Of a stretch of DNA of 62,000 nucleotides, positions 44,892 to 56,301 are shown in pieces (the first letter of the stretch is position 1; each line of letters begins with the position of its first letter). The position numbers and the translations under genes are program-made. The notes under the pieces were generated by a model. It ran no database searches and was not told the origin of the DNA. It worked only from the letters and a program-made list of their open reading frames with translations. The DNA is from Zygnema cylindricum (lineage: Eukaryota > Streptophyta > Zygnematophyceae > Zygnematales > Zygnemataceae), in contig JBBHKE010002744.1 in assembly GCA_037447655.1 (NCBI GenBank), positions 1-62,000 of the forward strand, written 5' to 3'.

Positions 44892-46008
44892 ATGCCCACC
44901 GATTGGGATAATCTTGATTATCCTGTCGGAAACACTCGATCGTCGGCCTCGTTTAGGCCCACGGAATCCGGACCATCAGATTTATCTAGTCTTTTGGACC
45001 ATCCTTTCCTAAATATCTCTGGTCAAATTTCCCCTTCGGTTCGATCTACTCTCACCTCGTTATCTTCCTTATCATCAGTCTCTTCCACATTTTTCGAAGA
45101 GGAATCTGACCACGATTCCCTTGACGGGTCTGATTCCAATTCATTATCTTTTTGGTTTCCACAAATTACAAATTCATTAGTATCCCCAAACATTCCATTA
45201 TTGGAAATGGCTTCCACATCCGAGGGAGGGGGTCGCCTTCATTTCTGTTTTTCAGGGTTGAAGGACACCATGACTTCATCGCATTTTCGAATGTTATTCG
45301 ATACCGAAATGCGTGATCTTGCATTTCGGTAGCAAGATCGGTTTGACCTACCGGTCGCTTTCTCTCTTTTAGGCCGTTACCTTCGCGGTTCAGCCCTTAC
45401 TCTTTATTCCCGCAAGTATGATTCCGTACTTGCGATGACATAGTTTTCTCCAGCTTTCGCTGGGAGTCCTGCTATTATAGGACAACCAAAAATTCCCTAC
45501 CAACCAGCTATTCCGGAAGTCCTTGATCTCAACGGTGATTTTATTACAGCAGCAGTTGCGGAAAATACCGCAGCAGTTCGCTATAGCCGCACGTGCTGGA
45601 ATTCCAGCACGACCAGCGATGACGATCCCTATATTGGATCCGCTCTCCATCATGTTTGAAATGTTGCAAGCGGAATACTGTATGCAAAACCCTGACCAAG
45701 TTCGTGAGTTAATGAACTTCGAACGGAAGTCAGGAGAGACCGCCCTTGCCATGCGTGCTCGTATGGAAGCTCTTCGTGAAGCATTGCCAGACTTAATGTC
45801 GGATGCTGAGGCTGTCCAAAAATTTGTAGGACAGTTTCCGAGTCAGTCTAAAAAATTTATTCAGAGTCACCTGACTGAAACGTACGGCTTGAAGTTCACT
45901 TTCGACAAAGCCGCCCAGCATGTCGTGAAATACGAAATGCAAAATTGTTGGTGGGAAGCCCATGACCGTCCTAAAGCGGTCCCGAAAGAACCGATTGTTC
46001 CACCCTAG
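44892..46008 (+). pseudogene. gag capsid, copy B
   Basis: The ATG at 44892 (MPTDWDN) is preferred over the upstream in-frame ATG at 44856 because all three copies share it. Ser/Thr-rich N terminus, then LHFCFSGLKDTMTSSHFRML; a TAG at 45330 replaces the Tyr codon of copy C (FR-stop-QDRF versus FPYQDRF). A single frameshift near 45550 leads to the 45523-46008 frame (IPQQFAIAARAGIPARPAMT, FVGQFPSQSKKFIQSHLTE, YEMQNCWWEAHDRPK). It is non-functional as it stands. Confidence 0.88.
45411..45434 (+). other. Conserved hairpin in gag coding RNA (copy B)
   Basis: CGCAAGTATG-ATTC-CGTACTTGCG folds as a 10-bp stem (one G-U) with a 4-base loop. Copy C (57945-57968) is identical; copy A (40381-40404, minus) has the G-U replaced by A-U and a different loop. 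Confidence 0.55.
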
Positions 46009-46084
46009 AACATTCCTCGTCCTAACAATCGGCCTGCTAAAGTTCCGGCCATGGGAACCCCACCTGTTGCTCTCGGAAACCGAT

Positions 46085-47183
46085 TATGATTTCGATGTGG
46101 GAAGACGGGGCATGATGCCCGAATGTGTCCAGACAAAACCGTTACCTGTACACATTGGAAGCAAACCGGACACTACGTCCAACGTTGTCATATAAAGAAC
46201 CCGAAATTTTCATATCAGAACCAAATTAAAAATGGTGGCGTTCTCGCTCGATCCGCAAAACCGGTTCAACCGGTTAAAGAACCAGAGAAGGACACCACTC
46301 CACCTAAGGTATCTCGAAGAGAGAGAGAGCGTTTAGAAATGCAAGAGCAAATGGCGGCCATGATGAAGGAACAATTAGCAACCTTCATGACTCAAATAAA
46401 GCCACAATTTACTGGCATGGCTCGCACTGTTGTACACATGCCCACGTTGGCAGGTCAAATCTTACGAGATTCCACCATCCAACAACGAGAGGCTACGTTC
46501 GACAAAGGTTCGACCGATCACAGCCGTGACGGTAAAACCCCTAACGCACGCATTCTTTTGTCATTCACTAAAGAGTCTTCTCCTCCCTTGCCCAAAACCG
46601 CTTCAGCCATCGGGGCTGAAGCTCTCAGCATAGTGGATCGAACTATACACGAGGCACACCGCGTGAAGAAACGCTTGTACATTATATCCACTATGATTTC
46701 CAACTCACCAAAAATCCCCCCTATCTCCTTTACCTCCGATAGCTCAGCTGCAGCTGCCGCGTTACAAGCACTTCAGCTGTACAGAAATCTTGCTGCTATT
46801 CAGCCTATTTCCATAGCTGAGCGAAATTCTCTCGATCCTCACATCAATTTTTTGGATAATGCGAAGGGTGCATTGTTGATCAATGGTATAGCCCCTTCTC
46901 TGCCTCTCATCGATACGGGTGCAAAGCTGGTGATATTGGGCTCTAGCTTTGCACTCAAGCTTGGTCTAACTGCGGACAAGCTTCAGTCCACTTCTACTCG
47001 CTTGTTAACTTCAGCGGGTACAACCGAGCCAGTCCTAGGAATCACTAAGGAATCGCTCGTTTTCAGGTTCCAGAACGGAACGGCCACAGACTTTGCTGAG
47101 ATCTCGGTTCACGCTCTGGTCACTAAATGTAGTGACTATGAATGCCTAGTGGGACTGGACGTTATATTTCGTGTAGGGGGTGG
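46085..47183 (+). pseudogene. Zinc knuckles, spacer and retropepsin, copy B
   Basis: First knuckle stop-FRCGKTGHDARMC (first Cys is TGA), second CTHWKQTGHYVQRC (second Cys is Trp). Then PPKVSRRERERLE, TGMARTVVHMPTLAGQ, and a protease with PLIDTGAKLVILGSSFALKL (intact D-T-G-A at 46912-46923), STRLLTSAGTTEPVLG, VTKCSDYECLVGLDVIFRVGGG. Apart from the first-knuckle stop the frame is open from 46123 to 47241. An insertion at about 47184 then ends it. Retropepsin would cleave the Gag-Pol polyprotein. Confidence 0.9.
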
Positions 47184-47417
47184 AGATGTTAGATTTCCTA
47201 GAAATCTGGGATTCGACATGTCCCACACTTGGGAAAATTGAGCCGGCCAGGGTTCGAACCTGGGACCTTTCACTTCAGCTGCGAACGCACTACCACTGTG
47301 CCACCAGCTCGATGTAGAGACTGGCGGGTCCGTACCCTTTTCTTACGGGCGGCTCGAGTATGGATATTCCATATTCTACCCCGTATTGAACCGGCTTCAC
47401 GTGCCAATCCGACATTT
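47184..47417 (-). mobile_element. ~234-bp insertion carrying a tRNA-like sequence
   Basis: Copy C reads straight through from GTGTAGGGGGTGG to ACATGCATGATCAGAC, whereas copy B has about 234 extra bases there. The insert includes a tRNA-like unit on the minus strand (47239-47310) with ~105 bases before it and ~55 after. It could be a SINE-like element, but the target duplication is not clear and no poly-A or simple repeat tail is seen. Confidence 0.6.
47239..47310 (-). tRNA. tRNA-like sequence (CTG in anticodon position), probably not a functional tRNA
   Basis: Folds as a full cloverleaf: acceptor GAGCTGG/CCGGCTC (one G-U), D stem GCAC/GTGC with loop AGTGGTA, anticodon stem TTCGC/GTGAA, 7-base loop AGCTGAA, 5-base variable loop, T stem CCAGG/CCTGG with loop TTCGAAC. 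Pol III A box TGGCACAGTGG and B box GGTTCGAACCC are intact. The base at position 33 is G, whereas nearly all tRNAs have U, and it sits in a TE insertion, so I read it as a tRNA-derived SINE head or tRNA pseudogene. Confidence 0.65.
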
Positions 47418-47654
47418 ACATGCATGATCAGACATTGTCTTATAGGCCCACTAACTTCCCGGAACACAAAATCTGCATTCTGCTAATTTCCGCTAGGAAG
47501 CCTATGCCTATTATGGCAAATTCGGCCACATCCATACCTGCATTTTCAGGGAATTCGGTGGGGCCGAAATATTTCATTCATTGTCACCAGAAGAAATTAT
47601 GCCCGATAGTTCTTACTTACCAAAAAATTTCAGTGACCCAGGTTTTCTTATAAA
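47418..47654 (+). pseudogene. Protease-methyltransferase linker, copy B
   Basis: Resumes copy C-like sequence: HDQTLSYRPTNFPE, ISARKPMPIMANSATSIPAF, then a frameshift in GNSVG..EIFH and truncation at the gap before DLFAGIG would be reached. Confidence 0.8.
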
Positions 47655-47664
47655 NNNNNNNNNN
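47655..47664. other. Assembly gap (10 N)
   Basis: Ten unknown bases, probably a placeholder of arbitrary size. Element copy B stops here and unrelated sequence starts, so contiguity across it is not assured. Confidence 0.99.
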
Positions 47665-48150
47665 GGCCAATTTTGACACTGTCGGCAAGAGTGTCGACAG
47701 GTCTACACTGGGTTAATTTAATATTGAAGTGTCCACTATCATGTTCAACAGAAATGACATGAAAGGAACCGGGCGCAGAAGAGCTACAGAAACGCAAAAA
47801 AAGTCTATTAAAAGCGTACGAGAAAGTACAGGAACTGGCAGGAAAGTACGGACACGTGGAGCTAGCCCTGTCGCCTCTGTGTCAGGCAGAGGCGGACAGA
47901 GGATTTCCGTACATGAACTATTATTGACATAAAAATGAAGGGATCTGCTACAGTACAGTCCAACATGAGAACACGAGTGTAGTGCTATTGTTGGACTTCC
48001 GACCAACAGGAGTGGGAGATGGCCAAGGAAAGTACAGTAAAGACAACTTGTACTATCACCTGTGAAGTTATAATTTAATTGGGTCACATCTGGACAGCTG
48101 TGAGAACGGCTGTCACAGTTTTAACCGGATTCTGCGATTCTGCACTCAAA
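47665..48150. other. Unrecognised segment after the gap
   Basis: Overlapping open frames on both strands (47713-48087 minus, 47729-47932 plus) have no recognisable domain. 'gacactgtcggcaagagtgtcgac' near the start is a short imperfect inverted repeat. Confidence 0.35.
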
Positions 48151-48151
48151 A

Positions 48152-48465
48152 GCATAGTTCAAAGTAGGTGTCCGTACGCCCATACAATATACTTATTGTA
48201 CGCAAAACATACAATATGCCCTTAAGACCCATATTGTATTGGGCGCAAATTGAAATAAAATAGGAACAGGGTTGAGTTGCACATCGATCGATAGAGAATT
48301 AAACGACATGTCTAAATTTTGAAAAAAAATCGGGCAAAAAAAAATATTTCTGTGAGTTTTGAGGGATTTTATATTTAAACCGTCAGATTCGGACGATCGG
48401 ACGGTCGTTGATCAAAGTAGGCGATTTAGGAAGATCACATGAAAAGCCCATAACACAACTTACGA
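48152..48465. mobile_element. hAT-type miniature element (CATAGTTCAAAAGTAGG family), rearranged copy
   Basis: The left end CATAGTTCAAAGTAGGTG, 'acccatattgtatt', 'ccgtcagattcggacgatcggacgg' and 'cacatgaaaagcccataacacaacttacg' follow the 1236 and 3405 copies. A ~100-bp unrelated stretch (48245-48370) replaces part of the middle and the right end is missing. Confidence 0.7.
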
Positions 48466-49393
48466 AAGGACAATCTGTCATATTAGCGTCTGCAATTTTG
48501 AGGGCCACACTAAATAAAGCCTCAAATTGACCAACCAGGCAGTATAGGACGATAAAAAAAAGAAATTACCACACTGCCAAAAAAATTGCCAAAACCTACG
48601 GACCAACCCCGTTGGCGTTCACACGGTCGAAACGCGGCTGTCAGACGAATACGTGTGAACGGGATTTTTTACGAAATGGTTTTTTTCCCTTTTTAGAACG
48701 CACATTCCCATGCGTCCACGGTTACTAAAACAAATTTATTGTACTTTTTAAATTAAAAAGTTACATTTATGTACGGTCTGACACAGACCACACACCACTC
48801 TATTTAATAGACAACGTACTTTCATTTTTTACGGTACTTCGAAAATAGCCCTAATTAGAGTAATGAAAAAAATAGAATAAACTACGCTATTTGAGAATTT
48901 TCCCGGTTTTTTTTCCCACGGAGTGTCATCCTACGCAATGTCAATTCGCTAAAAAATTCCGTCCGACTATGCTCAAAAGGTACATGCATATTAAATGTCA
49001 AGCATTCGGGAGAATATCGCACGCATTCGTCGTCTTCTTGCTTCTTAAATGAGCTGACGACTCCGCGCCGGTCAAAGATGCAGAAGATGAAGTAGGCTCC
49101 CTACGGGGTTTGAAATCTTGTTCATCTATACCGTCCATTTAGCGACTTTGATTTAGCCGTACTTGTACGGTAGCATGAACATGAAATCGACTTATCTCTC
49201 GAGTCAGGACGGTGACACAGCCGTACCGTATTGTACTCAATCGGACAGCTGCGAAGGATTCTGGAAAAACAGATGCGGAGTCTTTGGCATACGTGATACT
49301 AAATGCAAGGTGTGTACGGTTTTCTGTGTTTTATTTTAAACGTACCATGATCAGCGATTCGCTTCACTGTCACTTAATTTTCATTTAAATTAA

Positions 49394-49772
49394 GGGCGTG
49401 TCCCCATGTAACCGATATTTTGAAACGCTATTTTGGAATTTATCGCTGATTTTACGGTGTACTTTTCAAAGTGTGCCTATGTCAATCGTCACTTGCGCGT
49501 TCATTATTTTGAACATGTGGCAGTTGTACACGTCGCCAATACTTGCGACACCTGTAGACGCCGACAAACTGCTGACATTTGTAGACGCCAACGATCTCGG
49601 AACAAACTGCGGACATTTGTAGTTTTGTACGCCGCAAAGAGCTCCTGACATACTGGGACAATTGTCGACGCCGACCTGTCATTTGTTGACGCCCACACGT
49701 GAACGACATAAGCAATCGCCTACGTCTACAAAGTGACATTTGTAGACGCCCACAAGTGGACAACATAAGCAA
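49394..49772 (-). mobile_element. PIF-like element (GGGCGTGTCCCCATGT family), inverted fragment
   Basis: TAA-GGGCGTGTCCCCATGTAACCG (49391 onward) is the right half of the 3622 element in reverse, up to 'gtggacaacataagcaaacgg'. The remainder was removed at the junction with a TA-flanked element. The overlapping open frames inside are repeat-derived noise shared with 3918-4241. Confidence 0.8.
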
Positions 49773-49778
49773 ACGGTA

Positions 49779-50287
49779 CACCGCCAATCGTGATTAGCGT
49801 GTAAGTTTTTTTAGCGTATAAAAATAATTACCGTGGTGTACGCTATTTAAGAATTTGAAAATTTTGGAAAAAATCATACATTCTAATTGTTTGGTTATGG
49901 TAATCTGGATCTTTGAAAAAATGTCGGTCGAAACATGCACACTAATATAGGTCTCCGTACAAATTTGACAAATCGTACACAAATCGTGCATTCACCACGG
50001 TCGAGCTGGCTGTCGGACGAATATGTGCGAGCGGATTTTTACGACCTGATTTTTTTCCTTTTAGAACGCGACATTCTCACGTCGCGTTTACTAAAACTAA
50101 TTTATTGTATTTTTTAACTTAAAAGGTACATTTATGACGGCGACAATGACCGTACACCACTTATTAAGAGACAACGACTGAAAATAACCCTAAATGAGAT
50201 AAAGAAAAAATAGAATGAACTACGCTAATGAGAATAAAAATAAAAACGGGACGGAATTAGTGTAACAACGCTAATAATGATTACGGT
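49779..50287. mobile_element. TA-flanked miniature element, left-hand copy
   Basis: The left end CACCGCCAATCGTGATTAGCG is preceded by TA. The internal 'tttttacgaMctgatttttttccttttagaacgc' and 'cgtacaccac' words match 48650-48790 and 23940-24060. The right end 'gctaataatgaattacgg' is eroded where a hAT element begins. Confidence 0.6.
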
Positions 50288-51133
50288 ATGTTGGCTGATA
50301 GTTATCGAGGACCGTTGCCGATATTCAATATATATCGAATTTCAAGTACCCGATAATCGATATATCGCTTCGATATATCGAATTTCAAACAATCGCGATA
50401 TATTGCCGATATATCGCCGATATTTCGTATCGTCAATATATCGAAGCTAAAAAAAAAAAAATCCCACAGGTTTTCAAATTCTCGTGACTTCGGACAAAGT
50501 GACTGTAAAATCTTTGCCGGAAAGAAATACGGTTTTTTCTTGAAAGTCAGCAGAGTGAAGGAGATCTCTGAGGTACATTGACGAGGTACACTTGTGAAGT
50601 ACACGTGCGTCATACGCAGGTACGATTTAACGACGAAAAAGGTCGGTTTCCAGATATTCGATGATTTTTGAGATTTGGTAGTCAGCTTACGTGGAACCAC
50701 TCATATCAGAACACGTATGTACAACTTTTTGACAAAAGATACGCGATGTACCAGAGGCATCTAAAATACATAAATTTTGTTGTCCGTACTATTACAGAGA
50801 CCTCCTCGTGTAACCATACCCCAAGTAATTAATCATTAGAATTTCATAATTCGTGTTTTTTTGTCGGTTACATTTTGCGGCGTCTACCTTTAAGTCACGG
50901 AACAAAAATCACGGCGTACGTGGCGTATTAGACAATTTGACTTTTTCGCTAAAATAACATATTATATAAAAAAAAAAAAAATAATAAATTTAAAAAATAC
51001 TATATATCGCGATATATATCGCGATAATTTATGTTGGTCTCGGTACGATATATCGAGGATCCTGCTCGATCGATATTCGATATATCGAATATCGAGATTA
51101 TCGCGATATGAATTTAGCAGATACCCAACACTA
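50288..51133. mobile_element. hAT-type element with ATATATCG repeats, diverged
   Basis: The left end TATGTTGGCTGATAGTTATCG and right end GATACCCAACACTA are imperfect inverted repeats related to the 15833 element. Both subterminal zones are packed with 'cgatatatcg'-type words (50320-50450, 51000-51110). No 8-bp duplication is certain. A minus open frame at 50302-50700 resembles no protein. Confidence 0.65.
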
Positions 51134-51890
51134 TTAATTAACATCAATTACGGTAAATTTTCTTCAACACTATTTAAACTTTGACACTAATAACGATTCG
51201 CGATGTAACATCCTGTAATGTTGGCTGTACGATTACAGAATGTCGTAATGGAACTTCACCCTCATACAAAATTATATTTGCAACGATAAAATCTTCCACC
51301 TTACAAACAATTTTACGACACAATTTGTAAAAGCTACACCGCCAATCACTATTGGCGTAATTAACGCTAATTCGGTTCCCCTAAATTTTGAGCCAAATTC
51401 TTAAATAGATTCAATAACTATCGGCGATAATTGTACGGTTCATGCCGTTCAGCTGTACGATTTATTCCGCTGTACTAAACTTACGTTCTACCGTTAGACA
51501 GAGTACGTAACATGAGCATGTTTTCATACGTGGCATGCCACGCTTTGTACAGTGAAAAATATAATACATTATACTTTAAAGTACTATTTTATAGCGTACT
51601 ATATTTTTTTCCACTTATCGCCGACAAGGAATTTGTTGGTCTCGAAGCGACATATCGAGACCCTTTACCGTTCGATAATCGATAACAATCGGTATCGTTT
51701 CTATCGCGATAATTTTTGGCCCGATACACAACACTAATAAAAACCTCAGTACAATGAACGTCATCTTTGATCATACTTTGATGTACTTTAGTTTTGGCGT
51801 CTTTTCTACTCTGTTTGGCGTTTTAGGGTGGAGCTCCATCAAATGAAAAGCGTGGTTGTTTACTGAAAAACGTACATTTTCGTACCAAGC
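51134..51890. mobile_element. Cluster of element ends (TA-flanked, PIF, hAT fragments)
   Basis: In order: right end of a TA-flanked element (to 51205, 'aacgattcgcgatg'), an inverted PIF left end (51208-51257, 'aatggaacttcaccc'), a TA-flanked left end (CACCGCCAATCACTATTGGCG, about 51335), a hAT fragment with GTGGCATGCCAC and 'gatacacaacacta' (51430-51735), and a PIF left end TTA-GGGTGGAGCTCCATC (about 51827). None is complete. Confidence 0.65.
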
Positions 51891-53685
51891 CGTATTGCTT
51901 TTTTTTATATTTATAAAATATGTTTACTAAAGATTACGCAAGATTCTCCAAACATTTGGGCGAGAACTTCGACCGTCCGATTTTGTGTTTTCGAAGCAAA
52001 CGCTCATTATATCCAATGTCTGTCTTCAACTGTTCTCAAGGAGGACACGAGCCACTCACTGGACGTGAACGATTGCTATACTTGGAAAGAAAAGATATGA
52101 TCCACGACGGACGAGCGATGACAACTTAACAATTCGCAAACGCCACGTGCCTTCGAGGAGGGTGGTTTCAAACCCACCGAAACCAACGAGAAAATCTTTG
52201 CCTCTCCTTTGAAGCTCTTTTTGCCATCCATTGACCTTCGCGGAAGGGACTTTGCGTTTAAAACATCATAACACATTTTAAACAATAATAAAGTTTGCAT
52301 GTACAATTCTTAAAATTTAATGCGTTTTTCCAAATCTTAAATTTGGTCCGTCCATATAAATACGACGTTAAAATTTTGTGCTTGTAAAATCTTTGAATAT
52401 TCTAAGCTTTTGAATGGGAACCTATATGGTACCTATCGCAATACACGCATGCACGCACGCACGTAGGTGAAAGGTGCTTTGCTCGCAAGACCTAATGGAT
52501 AAGGTTGAGGTTACATCGGGAGGTCTTTGTCATTGTACGGACAACAATAATTATGTATGTCTGTAATTAAGTTTTTATATACTTGTTTCGATTTGAATGG
52601 TTCCACGTAAGTTGAGGATCCCATCTATAAAATCGTCAAAGATTTCAAAACCAACTAATTTTGTTTCAAAATTTGTACTTGCGTATTATGTAGGTGTAAT
52701 TCCGCATGTGTATCATCTCAATGTACCTCAAAGTTCCCATTCTCTTTGCTAACTTTAGCACTCTCTCTTCCTTTTCACTTCACAATTCCTTTTCACTTTA
52801 CACTGACTGCAATATCACCGTTTTTTTTTAATTTTGAAAAGAAAACTCACATTAATTCTTAACGTTCATTTTCATCATTTTTTGTTAAAAAAATCGTCCA
52901 GCAATCCATCCCCAAAGTGTACGAAATGGTCTATAGCTCTGTCAACACTAACAATATTTGATGAAAAAATATTTTATTTTTCTTGGCTTAAAAAATTATG
53001 TCTGCCTTTTGGATGTATTGTTGAAGTGTATTGATGAGTATGCTTTTAGATTAACCTTCACTTAGAGTAATATATTTAGATTAATAGAGAAAAAATGAAC
53101 ATTATTCAACATTCTTTCTATGGGCTCACACTTGAATGGACACCTTGAGGCTAAAAGCAACAAGTTTCTTGGCACATTGAAAAAATATGGGTTTGGTCGG
53201 AGGAGCCATAATCTTCCAATACCACTGTCCACAAGCGGTAGATCTTACCTGGAATTTGGGGATTTGGATCTAGTCTGGTACACCTAATAAAAACTCAAGT
53301 CGATGGGTTTTTCTCCTTTCGAATTGGAGAGTACCTCTTTGATGACGCGTGCCCCCATTCCCATCTCGATACTCACAAGAATGAGCTCGACAAATCTGGC
53401 ACTCTAGTAGACATGTCAAGTTAGGAAGTGCACAAAATTTGAGAGAAGCATTTGACCCAATCATAATCCATCGAGGCAATGCACGGAAGGCTTGCGAGTG
53501 GGCCCATATTCTCATTAGTAGCTTAGTATAGAATATAACTTTGATGACCTTAATGTTAGGTCCACTTTCGAGTTCTAATCCATTTGTGAGGGTGAGAACT
53601 TTATATTAAAGTGATCCGTCAAACAGGATTGCCATCCCACTTTTTCGTTAGATTCTCACTATTGAATATGTCATGCCGCATCTCG
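51891..53685. other. No recognised feature
   Basis: About 1.8 kb without terminal repeats, known domains or strong coding signal. A short run of cgcatgcacgcacgcacg occurs near 52446. Minus frames near 52100-52300 and 53270-53515 are slightly gene-like in composition but not identifiable. Confidence 0.35.
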
Positions 53686-53689
53686 TCGG

Positions 53690-54300
53690 CTATTTTAGTT
53701 GTTTATATTTGGGTGTTAGGACGGGCAGCCGCTACACTAATTTGTATTTGGGTATTATTTGGGTTTCGCAGGACCGTACGACGTGTACCGTACGACCTAC
53801 ATTCTCCGTGATTTCCGGGATGGCGATTTGGATCGTACCCGCGGTCCTACCGTACGACGTATAATTTCCGCGATTTCCGTCGACGGCGGATTTGATTATA
53901 TCGCGTCGACCGTACGACTTACGGCGACCGAAATTCCCACGGCCACAAATTGGACCGTACTTGCGGTCCTCCCGTAGTTATTTATTTTTTCCGGATTTCT
54001 CGCCGACAACACATTTTCGAATTGCGTCGAGACACACAAACTTACCGTACTATATTTATTTTGCGCGATTCTCGCCGACACTAGCTTCGATCATTTCACG
54101 TCGACCGTACAACTTATATTTTCCGGAATTCGCGCGACGACAAAGTGGACCGTATCTGCGGTCCTATCGTACAGGCTTTCATTTCCTTGAATCCCGGCCG
54201 ACAGCAAATCTTAATCATTTTGCGTGGAGTACCATCTCGGCCGTCGACACAAAGTATGCGATTGTTGTAATATCATATCTAGAGCGTCGACGCAAGTGAC
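53690..54300. repeat. Diverged tandem repeat rich in CCGTACGAC
   Basis: Phrases recur at multiples of about 61-65 bp: 'gcggtcctMc' at about 53841, 53963 and 54157; 'gtcgaccgtacRactta' at about 53907 and 54101; 'tctcgccgaca' at about 53998 and 54064. The arrangement suggests a two- or three-subunit higher-order repeat. Chance open frames run through it. Confidence 0.65.
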
Positions 54301-54399
54301 AGACAAATCGACTGTCAATTCTGACAAAGCGACGTCATTCGACTATTTTAAGTCGTGAACCATTTGTTGATATTTGTGTATTTTCTAGGTTTGTATTAA

Positions 54400-55440
54400 G
54401 ATAGAAAAAGAGTTGAGGCGGTCTGCCTCTAACTCCCCTTCCCAAGCCCCCACACTTGTTGTAGTCACTGAAGGCTGGAAAGGGAGCTGAAGCCATGGCT
54501 ACCTAAACTCTCTCGAGAAGACAAGGGGTGGATTAAGTAGATTTACCAAAAGGTACATGACGGACCGAGGAATTGATCATGGTACCTGCCGTCTGTCTAA
54601 CCTCTGTAGCCGTCAGCTTTAACCGTTAAGTCTAGAACTAGTGTTACGATATATTAGGTTTGATAAATATCTAAATAGTTACACGTAGATTAATTCGTTT
54701 AACGGGAAATAGATACTTAGTACATAGATACAGTTTAACTTAGTACGGAGTACCGTACGGTGACGGAATGGATACCGCGCATTTGTTTCGCTATCGAAAC
54801 AAATATCGTGCACCAATTTTCGACGGCTAAAATTTAATGCCGGTTTAAATCGGACGGCCGCGACAAATGCCGAGATTGCGGAACACGTTTTTTGGCGTTT
54901 GCAGACGTCACCACTCTGAATGACACGTGGCGATATTATACAGGATGCGCAATCTCCGGAAAAGAACATAACAAATCCGGATGTGACAAATGTCACATTA
55001 TAACATCATCGTACAATGTCCGTACATAAAGTACTCCGACACCTGTACTTTCTGTACGATACCGTTTTTTTGACGTGGCATGACCTGGCGCCACGTGGAG
55101 GAAAAGGATTTGGAAGCAGGAATTCTGACGATTATAAGAGCGAATCCCGATGGGACATGTGTTGACTTTTTAGCCATGTCGTACGATGGCCATACGAAAG
55201 GTACACCAGCACCCGTACCTTTATGTACTATACAGTAATTTGATTGGTCCGTACCCCAGTACTAGAGGGTTTAGAGAGGGGTTTAGGACTTAGAATATTT
55301 CTGGTAGGTAGCTGCCTCTCCCAGAGAGCACCTTGTATAAATGGCAAACTTTGGCCAGCCATAACTATCAACTCAGTTGACCAAATTAAGTGATTATTTT
55401 TTCTGCGGACTCAGCGGAGTCCACGCTACACAGGGTTGTA
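54400..55440 (+). repeat. Copia-type LTR-like fragment, opposite orientation to 29830-31110
   Basis: From 'agttgaggcggtctgcctctaactcc' through 'tgacggaccgaggaattgatcatggtacc', a probable LTR start TGTTACGATATATTAGG (about 54641), a middle with many CCGTAC words, and TATA-like TTGTATAAATGG (about 55335) followed by 'aactttggccagccataact'. Each block has its counterpart at 30990 down to 29830 in reverse. No coding sequence is attached, so it may be a solo LTR. Confidence 0.55.
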
Positions 55441-56301
55441 GTCGGTAAGAGTCTTTACCTGCCTGGGTGGCTTTATTTCTTAGGGAAAGTCAAAGTGGGT
55501 GAATGTGTCCAAATTTAATATTCTAACTTTGCATTCTGTGGTGGAACTGAGCACACAGAAAGTGTTATTTCACAGGGGTGAAGCTATATTGGGGTTCTGA
55601 TTGTGAAGGGGTCAGTCATTTGGGTTTATATCAAGTTGGAGTCGGCACTATCTAGATTAGCTTCCTTTGGACCTGCGAATTCTGTGTGGCAATGGAGCCC
55701 ATAGAATTTCACCATTTGGATGTTCATGCATTCACATGTAGATAGGAAGGGTTTTAATCCGTAGGTTATAAATTCTGTAACGTAGGGCATAGAATTTCGG
55801 CTTCCTATTGGCTCAATCCAAACTAGACGCAAATACTGACATGGCACGCTGTATTCTGATTGGCTTGTTTTCGCTAGGCGTAGTTTTTGTTACTTAGTTC
55901 ATTTCTTATCATTTCCTGCACACAATTTTCAAGTGGAGGAATTATTCATTTGATTTATTTTCAGTATTGAGGATTCTCTGCAGCCATCTTTTTATTTGTA
56001 AAATTGTCCGGACAGCTTAGAGGCGATTTTTTGCCTTTGCGTGAAGCGTCTAGTTTTCTATTACATTATCAATTTCTTGTAAAGCCTTAAAAATTAATCT
56101 ATACGGCTTCGGCCAAGACCTACACGGTTTCCCTTCACTTTTCTCATCTTTTTGAGTGGATTTCGACCGCGATCTCACAACACAAACTTCTTTTCTCGAT
56201 TGTGGCTGAACTTTAATTAGTGTGGAAGTTGCATTTTGGGGTAATTGTTGTGTTGTTTTTATTTATTGTGATTGTGTATTTATTTCTATTTGGCTTTTGC
56301 G
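55441..56301. other. Spacer, nothing recognised
   Basis: AT-rich, no domain or terminal repeat seen; ends at the start of similarity to the copy B leader. Confidence 0.35.

Larger units (their letters stand above)
43789..47654 (+). mobile_element. Ty3/gypsy element with cytosine methyltransferase, copy B, cut by an assembly gap
   Basis: Contains leader, gag, zinc knuckles, protease and the start of the protease-to-methyltransferase linker; the gap at 47655-47664 follows and unrelated sequence lies beyond. The methyltransferase and polymerase that copy C has after the same linker are missing here. It is the best-preserved gag/protease of the three. Confidence 0.88.

Noticed and set aside
47239-47310. 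Functional tRNA-Gln(CTG) gene
   Set aside because: It folds well, but position 33 is G instead of U, the acceptor has a G-U pair, and it lies in an insertion inside a retrotransposon; kept only as a tRNA-like feature.
47713-48087. 124-codon minus-strand open frame after the gap
   Set aside because: Competing frame on the other strand, no domain, no conservation seen in the window.
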